From: Myxococcales bacterium
GTDB taxonomy: Bacteria; Myxococcota_A; Polyangia; Polyangiales; Polyangiaceae
DNA length: 64,000 bases
Assembly (NCBI GenBank): GCA_016712525.1
Contig: JADJQX010000006.1
Location: 496,001-560,000, forward strand
Direction of reading: 5' to 3'
Below are positions 54,568-62,556 of this stretch, one piece after another. Each line of letters starts with the position of its first letter. Position 1 is the first letter of the stretch. Made by a program: the position numbers and the translations under genes. Under the pieces are notes generated by a model. It saw only the letters and a list, made by a program, of their open reading frames with translations, was not told where the DNA came from and searched no databases.

Positions 54568-56583
54568 GTGAGCGCGCTATCCGAGCTCATGCCGGGGACG
54601 GTCTTCGCCGGGAGCTATCGCATCGTGCGAAAGCTCGCCGAGGGCGGCATGGGTGCGGTCTACGTGGCCGATCAGCTCACGACGGGGCGCCAGCGCGCGC
54701 TCAAGCTGATGCACCCCGTGTACGTCGGGAGCCCCGAGCTCCGCGAGCGCTTCTCCCTCGAGGCTCGCGTCGGAGCGCTCGTCGAGAGCGAGCACGTGGT
54801 CGAGGTGATCGGCGCGGGCGTCGACGACGACGTCCCCTGGATCGCCATGGAGCTCTTGTCGGGCCGAGACCTCGCCGCCGAGCTCCGGACGTGCGGGCGG
54901 CTCTCCGAGGCCGACTGTGGACGGGTGCTCGGGCAGGTCGGCCATGCGCTGTCTGCGGCGCATCGTGCGGGCATCGTGCACCGCGATCTGAAGCCCGAGA
55001 ACGTGTTCCTCGCCGAGACGAAGAGGGTGCACGAGTCCACCACGGTGAAGCTCCTCGACTTCGGCATCGCCAAGGTCGTCGAGGCCGCGCTCTCCGCCAA
55101 CACGGGGGCCGTGGGCACTCCGCTCTGGATGGCCCCCGAGCAGTCGGAGCGCGACGCCCCGATCACGCCGAGCGTCGATGTGTGGGCGCTCGGACTGCTC
55201 GCGTTCACCATGCTCACGGGCAAGCCCTTTTGGCTCGCGGCGACCTCGCCCGAGGGGAGCCTCGCGACGATCCTCCGCGAGGTCGTGATCGCCCCCATCC
55301 CGTCCGCCTCCGTCCGCGCGCGTGAGCTCGGCGCCGGCGACGTGCTCCCCGTGGGGTTCGACGCGTGGTTTTCGCGCTGCGTGTGCCGCGATCCTGCGGG
55401 GCGATTCGCGCACGCGGGTCTCGCGATCGCGCAGCTCCCCGAGGCGCTCGCGCACAGGCCGTCGTTGCCGGTGCCGCTCCGCATTTCGTCGCCGGGCAGC
55501 GCACCTTCGGCCCCCGCAGCGGCCAGCGCGACCGACGTGGCGCTCGCGCGTACGACGGACGCCTCGAGCGGCGACGTGGCGGCCGCGCGCACTCCAGGAC
55601 CGAGCCCCCCATCGCCGAACGAGCCCCCCCGGAGCTCCGAAGGCGACGACGACGCACCGGCGGCCCTCCCGATCGACGGAGGCGCTCCATCGAAGCTCGT
55701 CGTCGGTGGCCTGGTCGCGCTCGTCGTGTTCGTCGCGTTCGGAGCGATGCTCGCGCGTCGCTCGGGCGCGGGGGCCTCCACCGTCGACTCCGGTGCCGGG
55801 ACCGCCACGTCGTCGTCGTTGCCGTTTTGTCCGCACGACATGGCTCGAATCAAGGCAGAGACGTTCACGATGGGGTCCGAGGAAAATGGCCCCCCGAGGC
55901 TCGTTCGGGCGTCCCCGTCGTGCATCGACCTCACCGAGGTCACGGCGCAGCAGTACGCGGCGTGTGTCGCCAAGAAGCTCTGTCCACCTCCCGTGGTGGA
56001 GGCCGTGCTCCCGGGTGCTCCGGTCGCGGCGAACAAAGCATGGTCGGCGTACTGCACCTACGGCAAGGCGGGCCGTGGGGATCACCCCATGACGTGCGTG
56101 TCCTTCGACGAAGCGGCGGCCTACTGTCGGTCCGTCGGAAAGCGCCTCCCACGCGAAGACGAGTGGGAGCACGCCGCTCGAGGTGCCGACGGACGGCGCT
56201 ATCCGTGGGGCAACGAGCCGCCTCCTCCCGGGGCGGTCAACGCGTGCGACGAGGGCTGCCTCAAGCTCGCACGTGAAGCTTCGGCCGACGTGCTCGGAGC
56301 GCGTCTCGTGGGCGACGACGGCGCCGAGGCGACCGCGCCTGCGGGCGCGTTCCTTCGAGGAATATCGCCGTTCGGTGTGTTCGACATGGCCGGAAACGCG
56401 GCCGAGTGGGTCGACGCCACCTCCTGCCCGTACGACAAGCCGACGTGCGCGGCGACCACCAAGGTCGTGCGAGGCGGCTCGTGGACCGACGACCGCGCGA
56501 GCGGGCTCACGACGAGCGCGCGCGGAAAGGCGAGCCCCGAGACGCGCATGCCCGACATCGGATTCCGCTGCGCGAAGGACTGA
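54568..56583 (+). CDS. Ser/Thr protein kinase with transmembrane helix and C-terminal formylglycine-generating-enzyme-like domain
   Basis: 671 residues. Hanks-type kinase 17-290: ATP loop GGMGAV (26-31), Lys46, HRDLKPEN (138-145), DFG (164-166) and APEQ (189-192) are all present, so it should be active. A disordered Pro/Ala/Ser linker leads to a transmembrane helix (377-396). Residues 420-671 are an FGE/SUMF1-like sulfatase-modifying domain (DMARIKAETFTMGSEE, YPWGNEPPPPG, MAGNAAEWV, RGGSWTDD, GFRCAKD), outside the membrane. The kinase-TM-FGE order occurs in myxobacteria and Chlamydia Pkn1-like proteins. GTG start with TATCCT 6 nt upstream. Confidence 0.9.
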   Translation: MSALSELMPGTVFAGSYRIVRKLAEGGMGAVYVADQLTTGRQRALKLMHPVYVGSPELRERFSLEARVGALVESEHVVEVIGAGVDDDVPWIAMELLSGRDLAAELRTCGRLSEADCGRVLGQVGHALSAAHRAGIVHRDLKPENVFLAETKRVHESTTVKLLDFGIAKVVEAALSANTGAVGTPLWMAPEQSERDAPITPSVDVWALGLLAFTMLTGKPFWLAATSPEGSLATILREVVIAPIPSASVRARELGAGDVLPVGFDAWFSRCVCRDPAGRFAHAGLAIAQLPEALAHRPSLPVPLRISSPGSAPSAPAAASATDVALARTTDASSGDVAAARTPGPSPPSPNEPPRSSEGDDDAPAALPIDGGAPSKLVVGGLVALVVFVAFGAMLARRSGAGASTVDSGAGTATSSSLPFCPHDMARIKAETFTMGSEENGPPRLVRASPSCIDLTEVTAQQYAACVAKKLCPPPVVEAVLPGAPVAANKAWSAYCTYGKAGRGDHPMTCVSFDEAAAYCRSVGKRLPREDEWEHAARGADGRRYPWGNEPPPPGAVNACDEGCLKLAREASADVLGARLVGDDGAEATAPAGAFLRGISPFGVFDMAGNAAEWVDATSCPYDKPTCAATTKVVRGGSWTDDRASGLTTSARGKASPETRMPDIGFRCAKD

Positions 56584-56836
56584 CGGCGCGCGCTGCGGTA
56601 CGAGCGCACCGAAGTCGCGATATGGCGACGTGCGATGTGCGTCGATGTCGCATCTCTCGTCCGCTTCGCCACGATCTTGCTCGCTCCTCCGCTGCTCGGC
56701 CTCGAGCCTTCGGGAAGGTGACCCGCGAAGCGCTCGCCCCGGCGCTCGGCTTTCGAGGCCCGGAGAGGGCACGGGTGTGGCGGAGATCCGGCACGTTCGC
56801 GCCATGTTCGAGAGGAAGGTCTCGCGGTTCGTGGCG

Positions 56837-56842
56837 TAGGAT
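56837..56842 (+). promoter_or_regulatory. Putative -10 element of the 56849 gene (leaderless)
   Basis: TAGGAT, six bases (GGACGT), GTG 56849. Confidence 0.5.
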
Positions 56843-56848
56843 GGACGT

Positions 56849-57796
56849 GTGAAGCTCGCTCGCGCCTCGATCGTGGTCCCGTCGGCTCTCGTCCTCTTTC
56901 GGCTCGTCGCGGCGTGCACCGAGGTGAAGGAGCAGCCGACCGACGGTGGCACGATCACCCTCGAGGACGGGGCCGTGGTCCCGGTGGACGACGCTGGAAA
57001 CCCCATCCTCGACGGCGGGGGCGGAGGCTCCGATGGCGCGTCGACCATCACGGATTTCGGCTCCGTGTCGGTGTCCTACTACGACCTCGGCGTAGCGAAG
57101 TCGTTTCAGTCGTTCGCCCAGTTCTCGAAGGCGACGGGGCCCGTGCCAGGGCTTCCTTCGTGTCAGTCCGAGGTGGCGGGAGACTGCACGTCGTATGTCT
57201 GCGGACCCGCGCCTGCGCAAGATGCAGGGCCACCCGTCGACGCGGGCAAGCTCGCCGAGAACGCTGGCGTCATCACGATCTCGGGGGCGAAGATCCCCGC
57301 GGGCACCACGCTCACGCCGGGCGCTACGGGCGCGTACGCGCCGCTCACGCGCACCGACCTCGACGCTTGGGTGGGAGGCGAGACGATCAAGGTGTCGGCC
57401 GCGGGTGGGTCCGTGCCCGCGTTCACGGGGGATCTCGTCGCGCCGAGCCCGGCCTCGTCGCTCACCGCACCCGTGCTCGCTGCGGCCCCGGCGAAGACGG
57501 AGATCGATCGCGCGAAGCCTCTCGCGGTCACGTGGTCCGGGGCGACGGCGGGCACGATCGGGTTCACGTTGGCGGCGACCTCCGGAGGGGGCTCGGTGAC
57601 CGTCCAGTGCCGGTTCGATGCATCGAAGGGGGCGGGGAGTGTCCCGGCTTCGCTGCTCGCGAAGCTCCCGGCGTCGGACGGGTCGCTTGGCACGTCGATC
57701 ACGAGCAACACGCTCGTGAAGGCGGGCTCGTACAACGTGAGCCTCGTAGCGACGAGCTTCGTCAAGAGCGGCGCGGGGCAGGTGACCTTCAAGTAG
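56849..57796 (+). CDS. Lipoprotein, unknown function
   Basis: 315 residues. GTG start followed by a signal peptide and lipobox VAAC (Cys23), then an acidic Gly/Asp linker. The remainder is beta-rich and Ala/Ser/Gly/Thr-rich with paired cysteines (CQSEVAGDCTSYVC), in the style of myxobacterial secreted proteins. No domain is recognised. The start is fixed by a TAGGAT hexamer 6 nt upstream. It is followed 54 bp later by miaE. Confidence 0.72.
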   Translation: MKLARASIVVPSALVLFRLVAACTEVKEQPTDGGTITLEDGAVVPVDDAGNPILDGGGGGSDGASTITDFGSVSVSYYDLGVAKSFQSFAQFSKATGPVPGLPSCQSEVAGDCTSYVCGPAPAQDAGPPVDAGKLAENAGVITISGAKIPAGTTLTPGATGAYAPLTRTDLDAWVGGETIKVSAAGGSVPAFTGDLVAPSPASSLTAPVLAAAPAKTEIDRAKPLAVTWSGATAGTIGFTLAATSGGGSVTVQCRFDASKGAGSVPASLLAKLPASDGSLGTSITSNTLVKAGSYNVSLVATSFVKSGAGQVTFK

Positions 57797-57850
57797 GCGA
57801 ACGCGCTCGGAAAAAGCCTTTTCGTACCGATTGTGCTAGGCCCTTCGGCC

Positions 57851-58452
57851 ATGCTGTGCCTCACCACGCCTACGGACCCGGGCTGGGCCATCGCGGCCGC
57901 GCGAGACTTCGAGGGCGTGCTCGTCGACCACGCTCACTGCGAGATGAAGGCGGCGACGTTCGCGCTGTCCCTCGTGGCGCGGCACCCCACGAACCTGTCG
58001 CTCGTGCGCGCGCTCACGGCGCTCGCGCGCGAAGAGCTCGATCACTTCGATCGCGTCGTGGATTTCCTCGAGGCGCGAGGCGTCCCGCTCGGACACCCCC
58101 GGTCGACGTCTACGCAGCCGACCTCCGCGCGGCGTGCAAAGAGCTGCCGCGAGACGGGACTCCGCTCCTCGTCGATCGCCTGCTCGCCGCGGCGCTGATC
58201 GAGGCGCGGTCGTGTGAGCGGTTCAAGCTCCTCGGCGAGGTCGTCGCCGGGGATGCGGTCCTGCGAGACTTCTACGAGGAGCTCTTCGCGTGCGAAGCGC
58301 GGCACTTCCGCACGTACCGCGATCTCGCGCTCGAGGCGTCCTTTGGGGACGCGGCAGGTGTGGAGCGGCGCCTTCGAATGCTCGCGGTGGCCGAGGGCAA
58401 GATCGTGGCGAGGCTCGCCGCGAGCCCCGAGCGGAGCACGGTGCACGGATGA
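57851..58452 (+). pseudogene. miaE: tRNA-(2-methylthio-N6-isopentenyl-adenosine) hydroxylase MiaE, frameshifted
   Basis: MiaE is a di-iron enzyme that hydroxylates the isopentenyl group of modified A37 in tRNA. Family features are split over two frames. The first has HCEMKAATFAL and EELDHFDRVVDFL, the second has LVDRLLAAALIEARSCERFKLLG and CEARHFRTYRDLALEA, together supplying the Glu/His di-iron ligands. The break lies in GGACACCCCCGGTC, where the C-run (58096-58100) has five Cs; a sixth would restore one 200-residue frame. The gene end overlaps the next start (ATGA), so coupling is otherwise intact. It may be a homopolymer sequencing error. Confidence 0.82.
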
Positions 58453-60014
58453 CCGTCGAGCTCGTGGAGGATCTCGCGACCCTCGCGAGCACGCTCGAGC
58501 GCGCCGACCGCGCCCTCGGGCGAGGTCGCCGCGCCCTTCGCTCGCTCGATCCCGCGACCCTCGCCGGCGAGGTCGCGTGCCCGCTCGACGCGTTCCGGCC
58601 CGTCACGCAGAAGCGCACCTACGACGCACTCCTCGCGAGATCCACCTCACGCGCCGACGAGCCCCTCCGGGCCTCGTGCGCGCGCTGGGTCGCGGAGCTC
58701 CTCCGTGCCCGCGTCGGTTGGGACCTCGAGGTTGACGAGGCACGCGCCGAGCGCGGCGAGCCCGCGTCGCACCCACACGCACGCACGTCTCCCACGTCAC
58801 CCCCGCCCGAGGAGGCCTCTCTCCGAGAGGCCCTCCTCGGGCTGCTCGAGAGCGACGCGAGCCCCGTTTCGCGCACCCACGTCACCCGTCTCGCGCGCCT
58901 CGGCCCGCGCCTCGGCGCGGCCCGAGACGCGCGCCGCGAGCGCCTCGACGAAGCGACGCGGCGCCTCGGGCGTGCGTCGCGCTTCGACCACGCCCTCGTC
59001 CGTCGTGACGAGCTCGCGGCGCCCCCGCCCGAGGCGGAGGGCACCGCGAGCCCGGGGCTCGTCCTCGCGCCCTCGTCCGACCTCATCGCCGCGCTCGCCC
59101 GCGAGATGACCCCGACGACCCCCAAGGCCGCGCCCGACGACGTGCTCCCCGAGGTGCAGTGCGACGCCCTCGTGGGCTCGGCCGCGCGCTTCCTGCGCGC
59201 GACCGAGCCGCTCGCGGTCTCCCTCCTGCGTCGAGCCCATCGCGCGCGCGAAGCGCGCGACGGGCTCGACCCGTGGGACACGTTTCGCCTCGCGGCGGCC
59301 CGCGAGGTGCGCGGGGCCGACTGGCCCGCGCGCCTCGGGGCCGACTGGGTGGCGGCGCGGTTTTCCGCGATGGCCGGGGCCGCCCACGGGCGCGTTTCGG
59401 CGGAGCCGCCGAAACGCGTCGTGGGCGCCGCGAGCTTCTTGGGGGCCGCGGTCGCGTACGGCGAGGCGCTCGCGCGCCACGAGAGCCTGCGCTATGCGCC
59501 GTTCCCGGTCGCGGTCGACCCGCAGCCCGTGGCCGCGCGGCGCACGGGGCTCGTGTGCGCGCTCGCCATGGCGAGCGCGCCGTTCTTGGCTCGCGAGCTC
59601 GGAGCGTCACGAGCGGCGTCGGTCGACGCCGCACGTTCGCTCGGGGTGGCCGTGCTCTTCGCGGCGCGCGCCGAGGCCACCTGCCTGCTCGTCACCCACG
59701 AGGGGGTGAGCGACGCCGTGCGCGAGCTCGACGCACGAGCGGGGGGAGCCTTCGCCGCGGTCGGGTTCGCCGTGCCTCGCCCCCGCGACGACGCCCCGTC
59801 GCGCTGGCTCGCGCTCCTCACCGCTCCCGCGATGCACGACGCGCTCGTTCACGCCCACGACGACGACTACTACCGAAACCCCCGCACGAACCGCTGGTTG
59901 GTCGCGCGGCTCTCGCGCCCGGCCGTCGAGAGCACGTGGCTCGACGGGCCGCCGCCCCAGCCCGACGCGCTCGCCTTGGCGCTCGTGTCCCGTTTCGAGG
60001 AGGCCCTCGGATGA
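58449..60014 (+). CDS. Hypothetical protein of 521 residues, unrecognised
   Basis: 521 residues, no signal peptide or transmembrane helix. Mostly alpha-helical and Ala/Arg/Glu-rich. Visible stretches include PVTQKRTYDALLARSTSRADEPLR near the start and RNPRTNRWLVARLSRPAVES near the end. Several conserved-looking Trp, Tyr and His residues occur, but no family is recognised. The ATG overlaps the miaE stop and the stop overlaps the next start, so it is coupled on both sides. No function can be offered. Confidence 0.68.
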   Translation: MTVELVEDLATLASTLERADRALGRGRRALRSLDPATLAGEVACPLDAFRPVTQKRTYDALLARSTSRADEPLRASCARWVAELLRARVGWDLEVDEARAERGEPASHPHARTSPTSPPPEEASLREALLGLLESDASPVSRTHVTRLARLGPRLGAARDARRERLDEATRRLGRASRFDHALVRRDELAAPPPEAEGTASPGLVLAPSSDLIAALAREMTPTTPKAAPDDVLPEVQCDALVGSAARFLRATEPLAVSLLRRAHRAREARDGLDPWDTFRLAAAREVRGADWPARLGADWVAARFSAMAGAAHGRVSAEPPKRVVGAASFLGAAVAYGEALARHESLRYAPFPVAVDPQPVAARRTGLVCALAMASAPFLARELGASRAASVDAARSLGVAVLFAARAEATCLLVTHEGVSDAVRELDARAGGAFAAVGFAVPRPRDDAPSRWLALLTAPAMHDALVHAHDDDYYRNPRTNRWLVARLSRPAVESTWLDGPPPQPDALALALVSRFEEALG

Positions 60015-60835
60015 CGTCCAAGATCTCCTCCGTGCTCGTCGTCGTCGCCGCGGCCTTCGCGCTAGGCCTCGTCTCTCCGGGCGCCTTGCGCGCCGCCCCG
60101 CGCCCCGTGGGCCCGCTGCCGCTCTTGCCGAGCATCACGCGCGTTTCGGTGAAAATCGAGAAGGCAGGCCTCGTGGTCACGCACGTGGTCGCCTTGCCTC
60201 GCGGCGAGTGGCAAAACAAAGACCTCGATCTCTTCGCGTCCTACGGCGGGCCGGGCGCTCCGCTCGCACTCGACGCTCGCCTTCATCGTGTCCCCGACGG
60301 AGCCCTCGAGGCCCCACCGGACGACGCCGGCACCGCGGTGACGTACGACAAAGCGCCGCGCTGCCCCGAGAGCGCCCATCCCCTCATCGGCAAGACACGC
60401 ATGGCGGGGGTGGTCCTCCACGTGAAGGAGCCGGATCTGCGAGCGTCCCTCGCCGACGGCCTCGCCGAGCTTCGTGTGCGGGCGCTCTACCCGCTCCCCG
60501 CCGAAGACGAGTCGCACGGATACGAAGCGCGTGTGCGGCTCGGTGTTTCGAACGGCGTCCCTCTCACGTTGGGGCGTGTCCAGATCGTCGCGCCCGAGGC
60601 CGAGCTCCGCGTCGTGAAGGTCGAAGCGCGCCTCTGCGGACCCGACGCCGAGAGCCGTCCGCTCAGCCTGTCGACGTCCCCGAAGCCGATCGCCCCGGCG
60701 AGCCCGGGGGTCGCGCGTATCCTCCCAGCGCTCTCGGTGCGGCACACGACCGACGACCTCTGCGTTCGTTTCTGGACCGACCCTCCCGCCGCGCCGAGTG
60801 GCGCGAAGCCTGCCGCGCCCACGGCTCCTCGATGA
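60011..60835 (+). CDS. Secreted protein, unknown function
   Basis: 274 residues. ATGA overlap with the previous stop. Signal peptide MTSKISSVLVVVAAAF...ALRA-AP. The mature part is beta-rich with three pairs of cysteines distributed through it (near CPES, LCGP and LCVRF). No transmembrane helix or lipobox. Family not recognised. A 12-bp inverted repeat follows the stop. Confidence 0.7.
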   Translation: MTSKISSVLVVVAAAFALGLVSPGALRAAPRPVGPLPLLPSITRVSVKIEKAGLVVTHVVALPRGEWQNKDLDLFASYGGPGAPLALDARLHRVPDGALEAPPDDAGTAVTYDKAPRCPESAHPLIGKTRMAGVVLHVKEPDLRASLADGLAELRVRALYPLPAEDESHGYEARVRLGVSNGVPLTLGRVQIVAPEAELRVVKVEARLCGPDAESRPLSLSTSPKPIAPASPGVARILPALSVRHTTDDLCVRFWTDPPAAPSGAKPAAPTAPR

Positions 60836-60846
60836 CGTGACGGAAC

Positions 60847-60880
60847 GTGCGTCCGCACCGCACATGTCGTGCGGACGCAT
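60847..60880. terminator. Hairpin between convergent genes
   Basis: GTGCGTCCGCAC pairs with GTGCGGACGCAT (11-12 bp) around a 10-base loop. No T-tract. It separates the 60011 and 60934 genes and could serve both strands. Confidence 0.45.
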
Positions 60881-60933
60881 ACGTGAGCGCGCTCCTCGAT
60901 CACTTCGCTCTCCGGTCGTCGCGTCTCGCTCCG

Positions 60934-61824
60934 TCAGCCTCGCGCGAGGTCGAGCACCTCTTGCTCGATCGCGATCCGTTCTCCGCTGCCTTCGCGGTAG
61001 AGATCGATGGCGTCGAGCAGCGCCGCGCGGGCCGCGGCCTTCTCCCCGAGCGCTGCGAGCGCGCGCCCCAGGTGGTGATGTGCGAGGGCGCGCCGCCCAC
61101 CCGCGGGCGCCTTCGTCCCTCGATAGACCTCGCACGCGGTCTCCAAGAAGTCCCTCGCGGTCGACGGCTCTCCCTGGCGGAGCGCCGCGAGCCCGACGAG
61201 CGCCATCGCGTCGGCGACCTCGACTCGCCGTGCGCGCCCGAGCGACAGGAAGACCTCGAGGGCGCGATCGCCGACCTCACGCGCCGATGCCACTTGACCT
61301 TCGTCGAGCACCACGAACCCCATCTCGGTGAGCGCGGTCGCTCCGAACGCGCGCGCCTCGGGATCCTCCCCGGCGCGCGTCACGACCGCGGAGAACGCGC
61401 GCACCGCCCCGACGGCGTCGCCCTGCGAGCGCCGAAAGAGCCCGTGCTGGAGGAGCGCGTGCGCGAGCGGTGCGCCCGCGATCCCCGCGCTCTCGAGCAC
61501 CTCGATCGCCGCACGGAAGCGCGCGTCCGCGGCGTTCGGCATGCTCGCGGCCGCCGCGATCTCTCCGCCGAGCTCGAGCGCCTCGGCGTAGCGTGCGTCC
61601 TTGGGGCCGAGGCCCTTGCGAGCCCGCGAGATGGCTTCGTCCACCGTCATCACGGCTTCGTCCCGGTCTCCGTGGGCCATCTGAGCTCGCGCGTCGTCGA
61701 TGAGCGCCAACGCGAGCGAGGCGTCGTCACCGCCCGAGCGCGCCTCCGCCAGCCGCTTCGTGGCCAGCGCGAGGGCAGCGTCCGTGTCGCCCCTCTCGAG
61801 GAGCGCCTTCAGTTCGTCGTTCAT
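60934..61824 (-). CDS. TPR-repeat protein
   Basis: 296 residues with no signal peptide, starting at ATG 61824. Helical repeats of 34-40 residues carry TPR-like Ala/Gly/Tyr spacing (ALALIDDARAQMAHGDRDEAV, HALLQHGLFRRSQGDAVGAV, AMALVGLAALRQGEPSTARDFL, HHLGRALAALGEKAAARAALLDAI). About six repeats fill almost the whole chain. It should act as a protein-interaction scaffold. Divergent from the barrel-like gene with 142 bp between. Confidence 0.82.
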   Translation of the reverse strand: MNDELKALLERGDTDAALALATKRLAEARSGGDDASLALALIDDARAQMAHGDRDEAVMTVDEAISRARKGLGPKDARYAEALELGGEIAAAASMPNAADARFRAAIEVLESAGIAGAPLAHALLQHGLFRRSQGDAVGAVRAFSAVVTRAGEDPEARAFGATALTEMGFVVLDEGQVASAREVGDRALEVFLSLGRARRVEVADAMALVGLAALRQGEPSTARDFLETACEVYRGTKAPAGGRRALAHHHLGRALAALGEKAAARAALLDAIDLYREGSGERIAIEQEVLDLARG

Positions 61825-61966
61825 GGCCGCATTTTTGCGCCTCGTTCGGCCCACCGCAACGGTGAAGACGCTCGTCCCGTCGTCGCTCCGGGCTCGGGGG
61901 AAACCTGGCATCGGGGGCGCCGAACTGCTCATGGACGCTGCGGCGCGAAACGTGAGATGAGACGGG

Positions 61967-62512
61967 ATGCGCCGAGCCGTCGCCGTAGCCCTTCTCGCCC
62001 TCCTCGTGTCCGCACCCACGCGCGCCCGCGCCGCGGAGGCCGAAGCGACGCGCCCCTCGGCGAGCGTGCCGAAGAACGTCGTGCTCGCCGACCTCGGGCT
62101 CCACGTCATCGCGCTCGGCTACCAGCGTACCCTCTCCGACCACGTGGCGCTGTCGGTGTCGGGCGGCCTCTACGACCCTTGGACGGTCACCGACAAGGTC
62201 GGAGACATCCGCGGCGCCATGCTCCGCGTGAGGCCCTACTTCTTCTTTACGGATCATGCCCCGCGGGGCGTGTGGATCTCGCCCTTCGCCCAAGGCGCCG
62301 TGGTGAGGGGCACGTCGCAGGGCGAGGCTCGCACCGGAGGAGCCTTCGCCCTGGGCGCCGCGGCGGGGTACGCGTTTTTGTTCGGCGATGTCGTGCACCT
62401 CTCGCTCGGCGTCGGAGGTCAGCTCCACTACGCCCGCGTGGGCACCGACGCGCCCCCGTCGTTCTATACGGCCGGCATTCACGTCGACGGAACGGTCGGC
62501 TTCGCCTTCTGA
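61967..62512 (+). CDS. Outer-membrane beta-barrel-like protein
   Basis: 181 residues. Signal peptide ending near RARA-AE. The mature sequence shows alternating-residue beta strands (VVLADLGLHVIALGYQRT, HVALSVSGGLYDP, MLRVRPYFFF, FALGAAAGYAFLFGDVVHLSLGVGGQLHY) and ends in Phe (VGFAF), a pattern of outer-membrane barrels of about 8 strands. Function unknown. Confidence 0.75.
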   Translation: MRRAVAVALLALLVSAPTRARAAEAEATRPSASVPKNVVLADLGLHVIALGYQRTLSDHVALSVSGGLYDPWTVTDKVGDIRGAMLRVRPYFFFTDHAPRGVWISPFAQGAVVRGTSQGEARTGGAFALGAAAGYAFLFGDVVHLSLGVGGQLHYARVGTDAPPSFYTAGIHVDGTVGFAF

Positions 62513-62556
62513 CGGTCGCCTGCCGGTAGCTCGGGCTCGCGTGACGCGAGTCGAGT

